Source: Syntrophaceae bacterium (GTDB lineage: Bacteria > Desulfobacterota > Syntrophia > Syntrophales > UBA2185). From it: a DNA stretch of 64,000 bases. The DNA lies in assembly GCA_003153775.1 (NCBI GenBank), contig PMBI01000050.1, forward strand, positions 23,499 through 87,498, in the 5' to 3' direction. Position 1 is the first letter of the stretch, and the number at the start of each line of letters is the position of its first letter. The translations under genes and the position numbers were made by a program. Under the pieces are notes generated by a model that ran no database searches, was not told the DNA's origin, and was given only the letters and a program-made list of their open reading frames with translations. Positions 45,242 to 53,903 of this stretch are shown piece after piece.

Positions 45242-46156
45242 ATGTTTAAGAGAGTTGAATTCAAAGTCGGTTTGTTTGTAGTACTGACATCACTATTGAT
45301 CATCACGTCCGTAGCTTATCTGGCTTACAGCAAAGGCTTCTTCACAAAAGAATATATTTATACCCTCTCATCAAAATCAGGTGAGGATCTGACGGAGGGA
45401 ATGCCCGTCGTCTTTTCCGGATTTAAGATCGGCAAGGTAGAGGCATTAGAATTAAATGACGAGGGAACACTCATTATAAAAATAAGGATACCGGAACAAC
45501 ATGTAAAATGGATCAGATCAGATAGCAAATTCAGCCTCTACAAGCCGCTCATAGGTTCTGCCCGCCTTATTGTCACTACGGAGAATTTGAACAGCCCCCC
45601 GTTGTCGCTAAGAGCTATGCCTGAGATGACAACGGTCAGTGATATCAATGAGACGATAAAGAGGGTCCAGCCTACCCTGGACAAGATAGATAAGGTAGTT
45701 GCGCACATTGAAATCATTACAGCGAACCTTGCTGACCCTCAGGGAGATGTGAATAAAATCCTGAGGCATTCGGAGAGACTGACGGAAAACCTGGCGAAGA
45801 AAGACACGCTCCTCGAGATGGCCGTCGGATCCAAAGAGAGCGTTCAGTCTGTTAATGAGTCTCTGAAAAAGGTTAGAGATATCCTTGCAAAGGCGGATGA
45901 TCAGATGTACGGCCAGGACGGCGTCCTTCCCTTAGTGAGGACGATCCTAAGAGACGTAGTCGTAAAGCTCCAAAAAATGAACGCGGCCGTCGATAATGTC
46001 GTAAAGATCAGTGCTGATACTGCCGAATCGACGAGGGATCTAAAGGTATTGAGAACCGAGATCGATACAACCCTCAATACGATCGGCAATCTTGTCAAAG
46101 AGATTGACAGGAAAATCCCTTTTAAGAAGCAACCGGAAACAATAAAACTCCCATGA
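45242..46156 (+). CDS. mlaD: MlaD/MCE-domain lipid-binding protein
   Basis: About 304 residues from the ATG at 45242; the frame is open a further 81 bases upstream without family homology. MFKRVEFKVGLFVVLTSLLIITSVAYLAY is the single membrane anchor, then the MCE domain (KSGEDLTEGMPVVFSGFKIGKVEALELNDEGTLIIKIRI; GxxV/FSGF is the barrel signature) and a long helical C-terminal segment with heptads (about 180-300), typical of YebT/PqiB-like tube or MlaD-with-coil proteins. Anchored in the inner membrane, exposed to the periplasm. Confidence 0.9.
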   Translation: MFKRVEFKVGLFVVLTSLLIITSVAYLAYSKGFFTKEYIYTLSSKSGEDLTEGMPVVFSGFKIGKVEALELNDEGTLIIKIRIPEQHVKWIRSDSKFSLYKPLIGSARLIVTTENLNSPPLSLRAMPEMTTVSDINETIKRVQPTLDKIDKVVAHIEIITANLADPQGDVNKILRHSERLTENLAKKDTLLEMAVGSKESVQSVNESLKKVRDILAKADDQMYGQDGVLPLVRTILRDVVVKLQKMNAAVDNVVKISADTAESTRDLKVLRTEIDTTLNTIGNLVKEIDRKIPFKKQPETIKLP

Positions 46157-46818
46157 GAAAAATAATCTGCCTCATGCTGTTCACTTTCCTGCTTGTTGGC
46201 TGCGGCTCGTCGAAGCCCGTGCCCGAATGGACAGACGCCTCCGTTAATCAACTCGAAAACTATAAAAAGAGCTACTTGAGCGGCAAGGAACGTATCGCCG
46301 AAGCATACTTTGATAAGGCCGTTGATGAGATAAAGAGCAGCGGAGATCTGGACATTCTCGCCAGAGCCTACCTCACAAAATACGCTGTCCAGGTAGCCGT
46401 CCTCGAAGCATTTGATGATGGCGAGTATCTGAGGATAGAAGCCGTCGAACCGGTTTCGCAAAACAAGAACTTTTATGGTTTCCTGAAAGGCGCCTTTGAT
46501 AACGTCGATGAGAACCAATTGCCGCAGCAGTATGAGGGTTTCTTGAGGGCATTTAAAAGCGGCAAAAAAGAAACCATTGCTCGTGAAATTTCAAAAATGG
46601 ATAACTCCCTGTCAAAATTAATCGCGATCGGCCTCCTTGTTAAAAAGGATAAAGATGATGAAATAGATTTACAACTTGCCATCGATATCGCATCACAGAA
46701 CGGGTGGAAAAAGGCTCTCCTCGCCTATCTCGGCAGGCTTCAATCCTTTTACAAAACGAACAAGGAACCGGACAAGGCGGCTCACATGGAGGAAAGAATT
46801 AAGCTCATCAAAAATTAG
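46153..46818 (+). CDS. Lipoprotein of the MCE operon
   Basis: 221 residues. Signal peptide with lipobox LLVGC (Cys at residue 17), overlapping the mlaD stop as ATGA. The rest is helical and charged (KKSYLSGKERIAEAYFDKAVDEIKSSGDLDILARAYLTKYAVQVAVLEAF and a DKDDEIDLQLAIDIASQNGWKKALLAYLGRL end), with no family recognised; TPR-like packing is possible. Position suggests it is the outer-membrane-side partner of the MCE system, like MlaA or PqiC, though without sequence similarity to them that I can see. Confidence 0.75.
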   Translation: MRKIICLMLFTFLLVGCGSSKPVPEWTDASVNQLENYKKSYLSGKERIAEAYFDKAVDEIKSSGDLDILARAYLTKYAVQVAVLEAFDDGEYLRIEAVEPVSQNKNFYGFLKGAFDNVDENQLPQQYEGFLRAFKSGKKETIAREISKMDNSLSKLIAIGLLVKKDKDDEIDLQLAIDIASQNGWKKALLAYLGRLQSFYKTNKEPDKAAHMEERIKLIKN

Positions 46819-46842
46819 GCACAGCTCGAAGGATTTCAAGCT

Positions 46843-46862
46843 CTTCGCAGCAAGCTGCGGAG
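46843..46862. repeat. REP-like hairpin 1
   Basis: CTTCGCAGC-AA-GCTGCGGAG: nine-base arms with one mismatch or G-U pair and a two-base loop. Its core matches the hairpin 50 bases further on. Confidence 0.6.
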
Positions 46863-46894
46863 AATCTTCGATTCTTAGGGAACAGTACCGTTCG

Positions 46895-46934
46895 GCATTC
46901 GCTCGCTTACCCCGCAGCAAGCTACGGGGAATGC
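46895..46934. repeat. REP-like hairpin 2
   Basis: Core CCCCGCAGC-AA-GCTACGGGG (46910-46929), with outer arms GCATT (46895-46899) and AATGC (46930-46934) interrupted by a ten-base bulge. Core shares GCAGC-AA-GCT with hairpin 1. The form resembles repetitive extragenic palindromes, but the family can only be shown by a genome search. Confidence 0.6.
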
Positions 46935-47063
46935 GCTCGCGGTCGAATTCAAACAAGCCTTTGATGGCAAGGATCTCTGTACACCGGAGGAAGCGCGAAA
47001 ACTATACGGTGTGCAAGAACTGCTGCCGATTAGGTGAAAATATGAAATTACGGGAGGATAATA

Positions 47064-47432
47064 ATGGTAGAGGATACAACAAAGAAAGAGCATAAGAAGG
47101 AAGAAAAGGCGTTAGAAAAAATGACGGTCAAGGAACTGAGAGCGATAGCTCTGGAAATTCCGCGAGCCGTGGCAGTCCACGACATGAAAAAGGCGGAACT
47201 TATAGCTTGTATCAAGGAAGCCAGAGGCATCAAGGATGAGGCGCCTGTTAAGATAAGGAAAAAGGTCGTAGCAAAAATAAAATTGAGCAAGAACGAAATA
47301 AAAGGAAAGATTAAGCAGCTCAAAGAAGAAAAAAAGGCGGCCCAGGCAACAAAGAACAGAAAGCTAAAAGATATCCTGCGCCGTCGTATAAGTCACTTGA
47401 AGAAGCAAACGCGAAAATTTGCAGCTGCGTGA
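47064..47432 (+). CDS. Rho_N/SAP-like basic helical protein
   Basis: 122 residues, ggagg ribosome site. MTVKELRAIALEIPRAVAVHDMKKAELIACIKEARG matches the small helical Rho N-terminal / SAP-like domain. The rest is strongly basic and helical (KIKLSKNEIKGKIKQLKEEKKAA, RKLKDILRRRISHLKKQTRKF), consistent with nucleic-acid binding. Likely a small nucleoid or RNA-binding protein; partner unknown. Confidence 0.7.
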   Translation: MVEDTTKKEHKKEEKALEKMTVKELRAIALEIPRAVAVHDMKKAELIACIKEARGIKDEAPVKIRKKVVAKIKLSKNEIKGKIKQLKEEKKAAQATKNRKLKDILRRRISHLKKQTRKFAAA

Positions 47433-47445
47433 AATCGGCTGGCTC

Positions 47446-48096
47446 TCAGCTCCTTGTAATTCGGGCTTGACGGGTCCAGCTCTTGCTGTTCCAGGCAGGA
47501 TCTATGGCGGGAAGACTCTTCTGGTCGAGGGGATCGAACCCGCATTTTTTTGCAAAGTAGCGGTGGAAGGCGACACATCCGGTCAGTTCCGGATGAAAAA
47601 CCGTGACCAGGACATTCGGACTTTCCGCTGCGGCAATGTAGTCTTCCATCCGGAGTAATACGTTCACGCCCTCGCCTGCCCGCGTGATCTTGGGTGCGCG
47701 GATGAAGATGAGTGGTAGCAGGTATGGCGCAACCTGGGGAATACAGGCCTCAGATACAAAACTGTCAAGCTGACTCCCAAAACTGTTGCGTTCTATCTCG
47801 ATATCGATCAGACTGAGATAGGCCGGCTCGCCGACTATGGACTTTGCCAGGAGAATCGTGCCGGCACATGTACCCCAGATTTTCATTCCCCGCTTGAATT
47901 CGCGCAGTATGACCTCTTCAATGCCGAAGATACGCATCAACCGGGACATGCACGTACTCTCGCCACCGGGGATTATCAGGCCGGAAAGCCTGCAGAAATC
48001 GGCGGGGTCTTTCACGGGTATGCAAGGAATACCCAAACGTTCCAGGTGATCGAGGTGTTCGACAACTCCACCTTGAAGATTAAGAACGCCGATCAT
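47446..48096 (-). CDS. pdxT: Pyridoxal-5'-phosphate synthase glutaminase subunit
   Basis: 216 residues. IGVLNLQGGVVEHLDHL, GLIIPGGEST, WGTCAGTILLA with the catalytic Cys and VFHPELTG with His/Glu form the class I glutaminase triad. It supplies ammonia to PdxS. The overlap-free order pdxS then pdxT on the minus strand and a four-base gap indicate co-expression. Confidence 0.97.
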   Translation of the reverse strand: MIGVLNLQGGVVEHLDHLERLGIPCIPVKDPADFCRLSGLIIPGGESTCMSRLMRIFGIEEVILREFKRGMKIWGTCAGTILLAKSIVGEPAYLSLIDIEIERNSFGSQLDSFVSEACIPQVAPYLLPLIFIRAPKITRAGEGVNVLLRMEDYIAAAESPNVLVTVFHPELTGCVAFHRYFAKKCGFDPLDQKSLPAIDPAWNSKSWTRQARITRS

Positions 48097-48100
48097 TTTG

Positions 48101-48982
48101 CTACCATCCCCGACCGGCTAATAGCTGTCCTGGCGGAATCTCGGCTATCTCAAGCCCCGGCATTGCCTCTCCGAGACCCATCGAGGCTTCCAGCACCTTG
48201 GCGGGATCATTGTAATAAGCCGTCGCTTTTACGATCGCCCGGGCGCGTAACGCCGGATTGTTCGACTTGAATATTCCGGAACCCACAAAAATTCCATCGC
48301 ATCCCAGCTGCATCATCAGGGCGGCATCGGCGGGGGTTGCGATGCCCCCTGCGGCGAAATTAACTACAGGCAACCGTTCCAGCTCTCTCACCTGCAGGGC
48401 AAGTTCATAAGGCATGCCGTTTGCTTTCGCATAACCGGTAACCTCTTCGACAGGCATGCCGACCAGCTGTCTTATTTCACGGTTCACCGTACGTATGTGG
48501 CGCACTGCCTCGACGACATTTCCTGTTCCTGCTTCGCCTTTGGTGCGAATCATAGCCGCTCCTTCGGCAATGCGTCGTAACGCTTCTCCCAGGTTACGGC
48601 AGCCACAGACGAAAGGTATGGAAAACTTCGTCTTGTCGATGTGACTCTCTTCGTCGGCGGGAGTTAACACCTCACTCTCATCGATATAGTCGATCTTTAG
48701 GGACTCCAGGATCTGGGCTTCAACAAAATGACCAATCCTTGCCTTCGCCATGACGGGTATTGATACGGCCTTCTTAATTTCAAGGATCATGGCGGGGTCA
48801 GACATCCTGGCGACCCCTCCCTGTTTGCGGATATCCGCCGGCACCCTTTCCAGGGCCATCACGGCAACCGCACCGGCTTCTTCAGCTATCTTAGCCTGTT
48901 CCACATTGGTGACGTCCATGATAACGCCGCCTTTTAGCATCTGGGCCAACTGTACATTCAGTTCGTATCTTTTCTTGTCCAC
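48101..48982 (-). CDS. pdxS: Pyridoxal-5'-phosphate synthase lyase subunit
   Basis: 293 residues with GTG start. [48 protein letters not shown] and the two catalytic lysines ([12 protein letters not shown] and [16 protein letters not shown]) define PdxS, the TIM-barrel ring that builds PLP from ribose-5-P, G3P and glutamine ammonia. Works with PdxT. Confidence 0.98.
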   Translation of the reverse strand: MDKKRYELNVQLAQMLKGGVIMDVTNVEQAKIAEEAGAVAVMALERVPADIRKQGGVARMSDPAMILEIKKAVSIPVMAKARIGHFVEAQILESLKIDYIDESEVLTPADEESHIDKTKFSIPFVCGCRNLGEALRRIAEGAAMIRTKGEAGTGNVVEAVRHIRTVNREIRQLVGMPVEEVTGYAKANGMPYELALQVRELERLPVVNFAAGGIATPADAALMMQLGCDGIFVGSGIFKSNNPALRARAIVKATAYYNDPAKVLEASMGLGEAMPGLEIAEIPPGQLLAGRGW

Positions 48983-49070
48983 CTTGTTTTGCCTCCCTGG
49001 GCTGAATCAACCTTTTTTAATATAGTATTATCAAAAAAAATAATCAAGGGCGATGAATCAAATTCGAATA

Positions 49071-49850
49071 TCACCAGGTCATCCTCGTCCTTATGCCGCT
49101 GCCTTGCAAATACTTCTTGATCTCTGAGATCGTATAGTGCCGATAATGAACCATCGATGCAATCAGCGCTGCATCGGCTGTCCCGCGGGTGAGGACATCT
49201 CTGAGATGTTCTGGTTTACCCGCTCCTCCTGAAGCAATGACCGGTATGTTAACATTCGTGGAAATGAGATGCGTAAGTGTGATTTCATAACCGTCCTGCG
49301 TACCGTCGGCATCGATGGAATTAAGGCAAATCTCACCTGCCCCCAGGTTTTCTGCCTCTTTTGCCCACCATAAGGCGTCGACTCCGGTGAATACCCGCCC
49401 CCCATGAATAACCATTTCATAGCCTGAAGGTGTCTTTACACTCGCCTCCACCTTCTTGACATCCATGCCCAGTACTACACACTGGCTGCCAAAGGCCTTG
49501 GCGCCTTCAGATATCAGGGGTGGATTCTTCACAGCTTCAGAATTAATGCTGATTTTTTCGGCTCCCGCAAGAATGACACGCCGCATGTCTTCAACAGTAC
49601 GGATACCGCCCCCGACCGAGAAGGGAATAAAAATTGTTTCCGCAACCCGTGTGACAACGTCGATCATGATATCCCGTTCGTCAGATGACGCAGTGATATC
49701 GTAAAAGACAATTTCATCAGCGCCCTGTTCATAGTATTCACGCGCCGCTTCGACGGGATCCCCGATATCGATGTTCCCCTTGAACTTGATACCTTTTGTG
49801 AGCTTTCCATCACGCACGTCCAGGCAGGGTATGATCCTCTTACTCAGCAT
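49071..49850 (-). CDS. hisF: Imidazole glycerol phosphate synthase cyclase subunit
   Basis: 259 residues. [25 protein letters not shown] with the catalytic Asp, [47 protein letters not shown] with second Asp, and [11 protein letters not shown] are the standard HisF blocks. Forms the IGP synthase with HisH for histidine and AICAR production. ggaggcgaag ribosome site; its start overlaps the hisH end by 11 bases. Confidence 0.97.
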   Translation of the reverse strand: MLSKRIIPCLDVRDGKLTKGIKFKGNIDIGDPVEAAREYYEQGADEIVFYDITASSDERDIMIDVVTRVAETIFIPFSVGGGIRTVEDMRRVILAGAEKISINSEAVKNPPLISEGAKAFGSQCVVLGMDVKKVEASVKTPSGYEMVIHGGRVFTGVDALWWAKEAENLGAGEICLNSIDADGTQDGYEITLTHLISTNVNIPVIASGGAGKPEHLRDVLTRGTADAALIASMVHYRHYTISEIKKYLQGSGIRTRMTW

Positions 49851-50475
49851 CTTCGCCTCCCCAACGGCAGAAATTGGCCAGTATCTGAAGTCCCGGCCTT
49901 CCGCTTTTTTCCGGATGAAATTGAACGGCCACTAAATTCCTGCGGGCCAACGCAGAGCAGAAGAGTTGCCCGTAATCGGTCCACCCGATGACCAACCGGT
50001 CATCCGTCGGCGCCGGATAATAGGAGTGGACGAAATAGAATTGAGCTTCATCGGTAATATCCCGAAAAACGGGGTGATCATTTTGAAAGGCTACATGGTT
50101 CCATCCCATGTGGGGAATCTTCAGGGGCATACAGTCTTCCTGTAGATTATTTGGGAATCGCTTGACGGCGCCCGGGATGATTCCGAGGCATTTCGTATCA
50201 TTCTCTTCACTGTACTCGAAAATAACCTGCGTTCCGAGACAGATGCCCAACACGGGCTTTCCTTCCCCTACCCATTCAGGTATCCATAGATCCAGCTGTT
50301 TCTGTCGCAGATTGGCCATTGCTTCACCTGCGGCGCCAACTCCGGGAAAGATTATACGATTGGCCTTCTTCAGTACGTTGGGATCATCACTGACCCGGCA
50401 AGGCATTCCTAAATAACGAAGTGCCCGCGCCACACTGGTCAGATTTCCAGCCTGATAATCGATAATTCCTATCAT
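49840..50475 (-). CDS. hisH: Imidazole glycerol phosphate synthase glutaminase subunit
   Basis: 211 residues. [46 protein letters not shown] (catalytic Cys) and [11 protein letters not shown] (His, Glu) complete the class I glutaminase triad. Coupled to hisF by overlap. Other his genes are not in the window. Adjacent to pdxST, so two glutaminase/TIM-barrel pairs lie side by side. Confidence 0.96.
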   Translation of the reverse strand: MIGIIDYQAGNLTSVARALRYLGMPCRVSDDPNVLKKANRIIFPGVGAAGEAMANLRQKQLDLWIPEWVGEGKPVLGICLGTQVIFEYSEENDTKCLGIIPGAVKRFPNNLQEDCMPLKIPHMGWNHVAFQNDHPVFRDITDEAQFYFVHSYYPAPTDDRLVIGWTDYGQLFCSALARRNLVAVQFHPEKSGRPGLQILANFCRWGGEDAE

Positions 50476-50625
50476 GATGTTCCACCCAAACGGGTCTTAC
50501 CTCAACTATAATGTTGAAAAGTTTCTTGCGCTCTCAATATATACTAAATCAAATTTTCTCTAAATACGCAATACATATGCCGCGACATCCAGCGCTTCCT
50601 GCTCATTGTCTGCAGCCTCGGCAGA

Positions 50626-51570
50626 TCAGATATTTCTTACACAATTAATTCCCTGATATGTATTCCTTCTATCAAGTTCCTTGTCTATGGCATTTATGAC
50701 TTCCATCTTATTGACGGCCCATCTGGGCCCGAGAAATATATCCCGGTAACCATCCGCAGTCAGCCGTTGAATGACCATCTCGGGCGGAAGAATTTCCAGA
50801 ATGTCGCTCACCGTTCTTACATAATCGTCCCTGCTAAGCATGGCCATTTCCCCTTTTTCATAGAGATCACCAACGACGGTTCCTTTGAGGGCCAGGAGTG
50901 AGTGTATCTTGATCCCATGAATCGGGAGGGCCGCAATTGCCCCTGCTGTCTCCAAGATATCTTCCCGCGTTTCACCCGGCAGGCCGACAATGATATGCGT
51001 GCAAATATGTATGTCAGTTCCGGATAGCCTGTGCACTGCGTCAAGGAAGGCAGCGGCATAGTGTCCTCTGTTGATAAGCCGCAGGGTCCTATCATGTATC
51101 GACTGAAGACCCAATTCCAGCCATACATGGCTTTTTCGTGCATAGTCTTGAAGAAGATAAGTTATGCCATCGGATACGCAATCCGGACGTGTACCAACGG
51201 AAAGGCCGATGACGTCTTCTTCTGCCAGCGCCTCGTCATACAATTCTTTCAGCTTCTCAACCGGTGCATATGTATTGGTGAATGTCTGGAAATAAGCGAT
51301 AAACTTTCCCGCGTTTCTGTTCTTTTTATAATATTCCTTGCCTCGGCGGATCTGCTCTGCCACGGAAGGAAGCGGACCAATCTGTCTGAGCCGCGAACCC
51401 CGACCGTCGCAGTATATGCATCCTCCTCTTGATACAGTACCATCGCGATTGGGGCAGGTGAATCCCGCATCGATCTGGAGCTTGTAAACCCTGCACCCGA
51501 AAAGGTTCAGCCAGAAACTCTTTAGATCGTAATATCTTTTTGTGTTGTTCCAGAGCGATGGCTTGGGCAA
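50626..51570 (-). CDS. TIGR01212-family radical SAM protein (YhcC-like)
   Basis: 314 residues. GFTCPNRDGTVSRGGCIYCDGRGSRLRQ contains the C-x(11)-C-x2-C-like radical SAM cluster spacing of the TIGR01212/YhcC group, then SVGTRPDCVSDGITYLL, WLELGLQSIHDRTL and ICTHIIVGLPGETREDIL. The C-terminus RLTADGYRDIFLGPRWAVNKMEVINAIDKEL is family-typical. The substrate is unknown, possibly RNA modification. TTG start with gagg. Divergent from mnmG. Confidence 0.9.
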   Translation of the reverse strand: MPKPSLWNNTKRYYDLKSFWLNLFGCRVYKLQIDAGFTCPNRDGTVSRGGCIYCDGRGSRLRQIGPLPSVAEQIRRGKEYYKKNRNAGKFIAYFQTFTNTYAPVEKLKELYDEALAEEDVIGLSVGTRPDCVSDGITYLLQDYARKSHVWLELGLQSIHDRTLRLINRGHYAAAFLDAVHRLSGTDIHICTHIIVGLPGETREDILETAGAIAALPIHGIKIHSLLALKGTVVGDLYEKGEMAMLSRDDYVRTVSDILEILPPEMVIQRLTADGYRDIFLGPRWAVNKMEVINAIDKELDRRNTYQGINCVRNI

Positions 51571-51712
51571 GAAGGCCTCTTTATTGGTGTAATTTTTAAA
51601 TTGACATTATTAAATTATGTGTAAAACTGCAATACTTCAATTGCGGCTAGATTGCGTGCAACAGATCATTGACGGACTTCGTGTCTCTCAAGATAGTGTC
51701 TCAGGTTAAGGA

Positions 51713-53623
51713 ATGAAAGATAGGTCGAGAAATTACGATGTGATAGTCGTCGGCGCGGGTCATGCCGGCTGCGAGGCCGCTTTAGCGGCAGCCCGGATGG
51801 GCTGCTCCACGATCATGTTCAATATCAATCTGGATTCTATTGCCCTCATGTCCTGTAATCCCGCTATCGGAGGCCTTGCCAAAGGCCAGCTCGTCAAGGA
51901 GGTCGATGCCTTGGGCGGGGAGATGGGGAAGATCGCCGACAAGACGGCAGTACATTTCCGTCTGCTCAACGCCTCGAAAGGGCCGGCAGTTCAATCATCC
52001 CGGTTCCAATGCGATAAACAGCTCTACAGGCTCGCCATGAAAGCTGTAGTGGAGAAGGAAAAGAACCTTCATATCAGGCAGACTCTCATTGACCGCATTG
52101 TCGTCGAAGACGGCAGGGCTATCGGTGTGGAAGATCATATTGGCGTGTTTTATGGCGGCAGGGCTATTATCGTCACAACAGGGACATTTCTCAACGGCTT
52201 GATACATATTGGAAGCGTGCACTACCAGGCGGGGAGGGCGGGAGAAACCGCATCCGTTTGTCTGGCAGAATCCCTCAGGTCTCTCGGTCTGGAAATGGGC
52301 CGCATGAAGACAGGCACTCCCCCGAGGTTGCGTGCGTCAACTATAGATTTTTCGAAGCTGGAACGGCAGGACAGCGACCCCGAACCGGAGCCATTTTCCT
52401 TCACTACAGAGAAGTTGCGGGAAGAACGTCTTCCTTCGTTTTTTTCATATACGACGAGAGAAACACATAGCCTCATCAGGGAAAACATCATGTCATCTCC
52501 GCTCTATTCCGGCGTCATAAAAGGGATCAGCGCGCGCTACTGCCCCTCTCTTGAAGACAAGGTGATGCGATTCTCCGATAAGGAAAGGCATCCGGTCGTT
52601 CTGGAATTCGAAGGTTTGGAGACAGAAGAGGTTTATGCCAAAGGCCTCGGAAACAGTATGCCCCAGGATCTTCAGGAGCTGATCATCCACAGCGTCCCCG
52701 GTCTTGAGGACGCGGAAGTCATGCGTCCCGCATACGCCATAGAGTATGACTTTGTGCAACCGACGCAACTTCGGCAGACCCTGGAAACGAAGCCAATCGC
52801 GGGCTTATATCTGGCTGGCCAAATCAATGGCACATCCGGTTATGAAGAAGCGGCTGCGCAGGGGTTGTGGGCCGGTATAAATGCGACGCTCGCTGTACAG
52901 GGGAGAGCCCCTTTCATCCTTGATCGCTCGGAGGCCTATATGGGGGTCATGATCGATGACCTTGTCACCAGGGGTGTCGATGAACCATACAGGATGTTTA
53001 CGTCCCGGGCAGAATACCGTCTGATCCTTCGCGAGGATAATGCTGCAATCCGTCTCATGGCCAAGGGATTCGACCTGGGGCTCATCCCGCGCAATCACTA
53101 CGATCACCTGCAGGAAAAGGTTCGTGAAATAACCGATAGGATACACCGGCTCTCTGCCCTGAAGATTTTTCCAAATGAGAAGGTCAACAATATTCTTCAG
53201 ATAATGGGAACACCTCCGATCAAAAATCCTGTCTCACTCTATCAGCTTTTGAAGAGAAGCGAAATATCCTATGATGATCTGAAGGTTTTTGAGGGATGGG
53301 AGCCTATAGCGGACAGATTTGTCAAAAAGCAAATATGTATAGAGTCCAGATATGAAGGATACATTAAGCGGCAGCAGGAGGCCGTGGAAAGGATGAAACA
53401 GATTGAGGGGAAGAAGATTCCCAAAGGCATCAATTACGAGTGCATACCGGGACTTTCAACGGAATTGAAAATGAAGCTGATGAAGATAGAGCCTTCAACT
53501 ATCGGGCAGGCGGAAAGGATACCGGGCATGACGCAGGCAGCCATCACGGCCATTTTGATCATGATGAAAAAGATGGAGATTGAAGCGGCTGCCAAAAAAG
53601 AAAAAAAACCGCTGTCATCCTGA
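51713..53623 (+). CDS. mnmG: tRNA uridine-5-carboxymethylaminomethyl modification enzyme
   Basis: 636 residues, aagga ribosome site. VVGAGHAGCEAALAAARMG (FAD), SCNPAIGGLAKGQLVKEVDALGGEMG, TGTFLNGLIHIG, GRMKTGTPPRL and YEEAAAQGLWAGINA are MnmG blocks. With MnmE it modifies U34 of several tRNAs. The divergent radical SAM protein next door may also be an RNA-modifying enzyme. No mnmE in the window. Confidence 0.98.
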   Translation: MKDRSRNYDVIVVGAGHAGCEAALAAARMGCSTIMFNINLDSIALMSCNPAIGGLAKGQLVKEVDALGGEMGKIADKTAVHFRLLNASKGPAVQSSRFQCDKQLYRLAMKAVVEKEKNLHIRQTLIDRIVVEDGRAIGVEDHIGVFYGGRAIIVTTGTFLNGLIHIGSVHYQAGRAGETASVCLAESLRSLGLEMGRMKTGTPPRLRASTIDFSKLERQDSDPEPEPFSFTTEKLREERLPSFFSYTTRETHSLIRENIMSSPLYSGVIKGISARYCPSLEDKVMRFSDKERHPVVLEFEGLETEEVYAKGLGNSMPQDLQELIIHSVPGLEDAEVMRPAYAIEYDFVQPTQLRQTLETKPIAGLYLAGQINGTSGYEEAAAQGLWAGINATLAVQGRAPFILDRSEAYMGVMIDDLVTRGVDEPYRMFTSRAEYRLILREDNAAIRLMAKGFDLGLIPRNHYDHLQEKVREITDRIHRLSALKIFPNEKVNNILQIMGTPPIKNPVSLYQLLKRSEISYDDLKVFEGWEPIADRFVKKQICIESRYEGYIKRQQEAVERMKQIEGKKIPKGINYECIPGLSTELKMKLMKIEPSTIGQAERIPGMTQAAITAILIMMKKMEIEAAAKKEKKPLSS

Positions 53624-53841
53624 TAATGAGCGCGGCTCATGCGCCCTGCTTTCTTTATATCTTTATTGCCGGCAAATCTACGATCGCATCCCCTTCTTTT
53701 TTTTCGGACATCAAAATTTTGGATGGATTCAAGCGCGGCAGGCAACGTTGTTAAGTGCGGCAGCTACCTTTTTGCATCTGTCGTGCCCATCTACAGAGTG
53801 AAGCAGAAGGCCGTTAAGATTTCTCTATCGTCTGAAGTTCT

Positions 53842-53876
53842 AAAAAAAAGCCCCTCTGCACCTGGCAGAGGGGCTT
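53842..53876 (-). terminator. Rho-independent terminator of the glutamate-synthase-like gene
   Basis: Read on the minus strand: AAGCCCCTCTGC stem (12 bases) with a five-base loop and its partner ending GGGGCTT, followed by a run of eight T. It lies 28 bases after the minus-strand stop at 53904. Confidence 0.88.
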
Positions 53877-53903
53877 CAGATTTCAGGCTAACAAGAAATC
53901 AAG

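Noticed and set aside
53639-53840. Coding remnant after mnmG (frame with NVVKCGSYLFASVVPIYRV)
   Set aside because: Reads protein-like for about 40 codons but has no start signal and no family I recognise; not strong enough to list.
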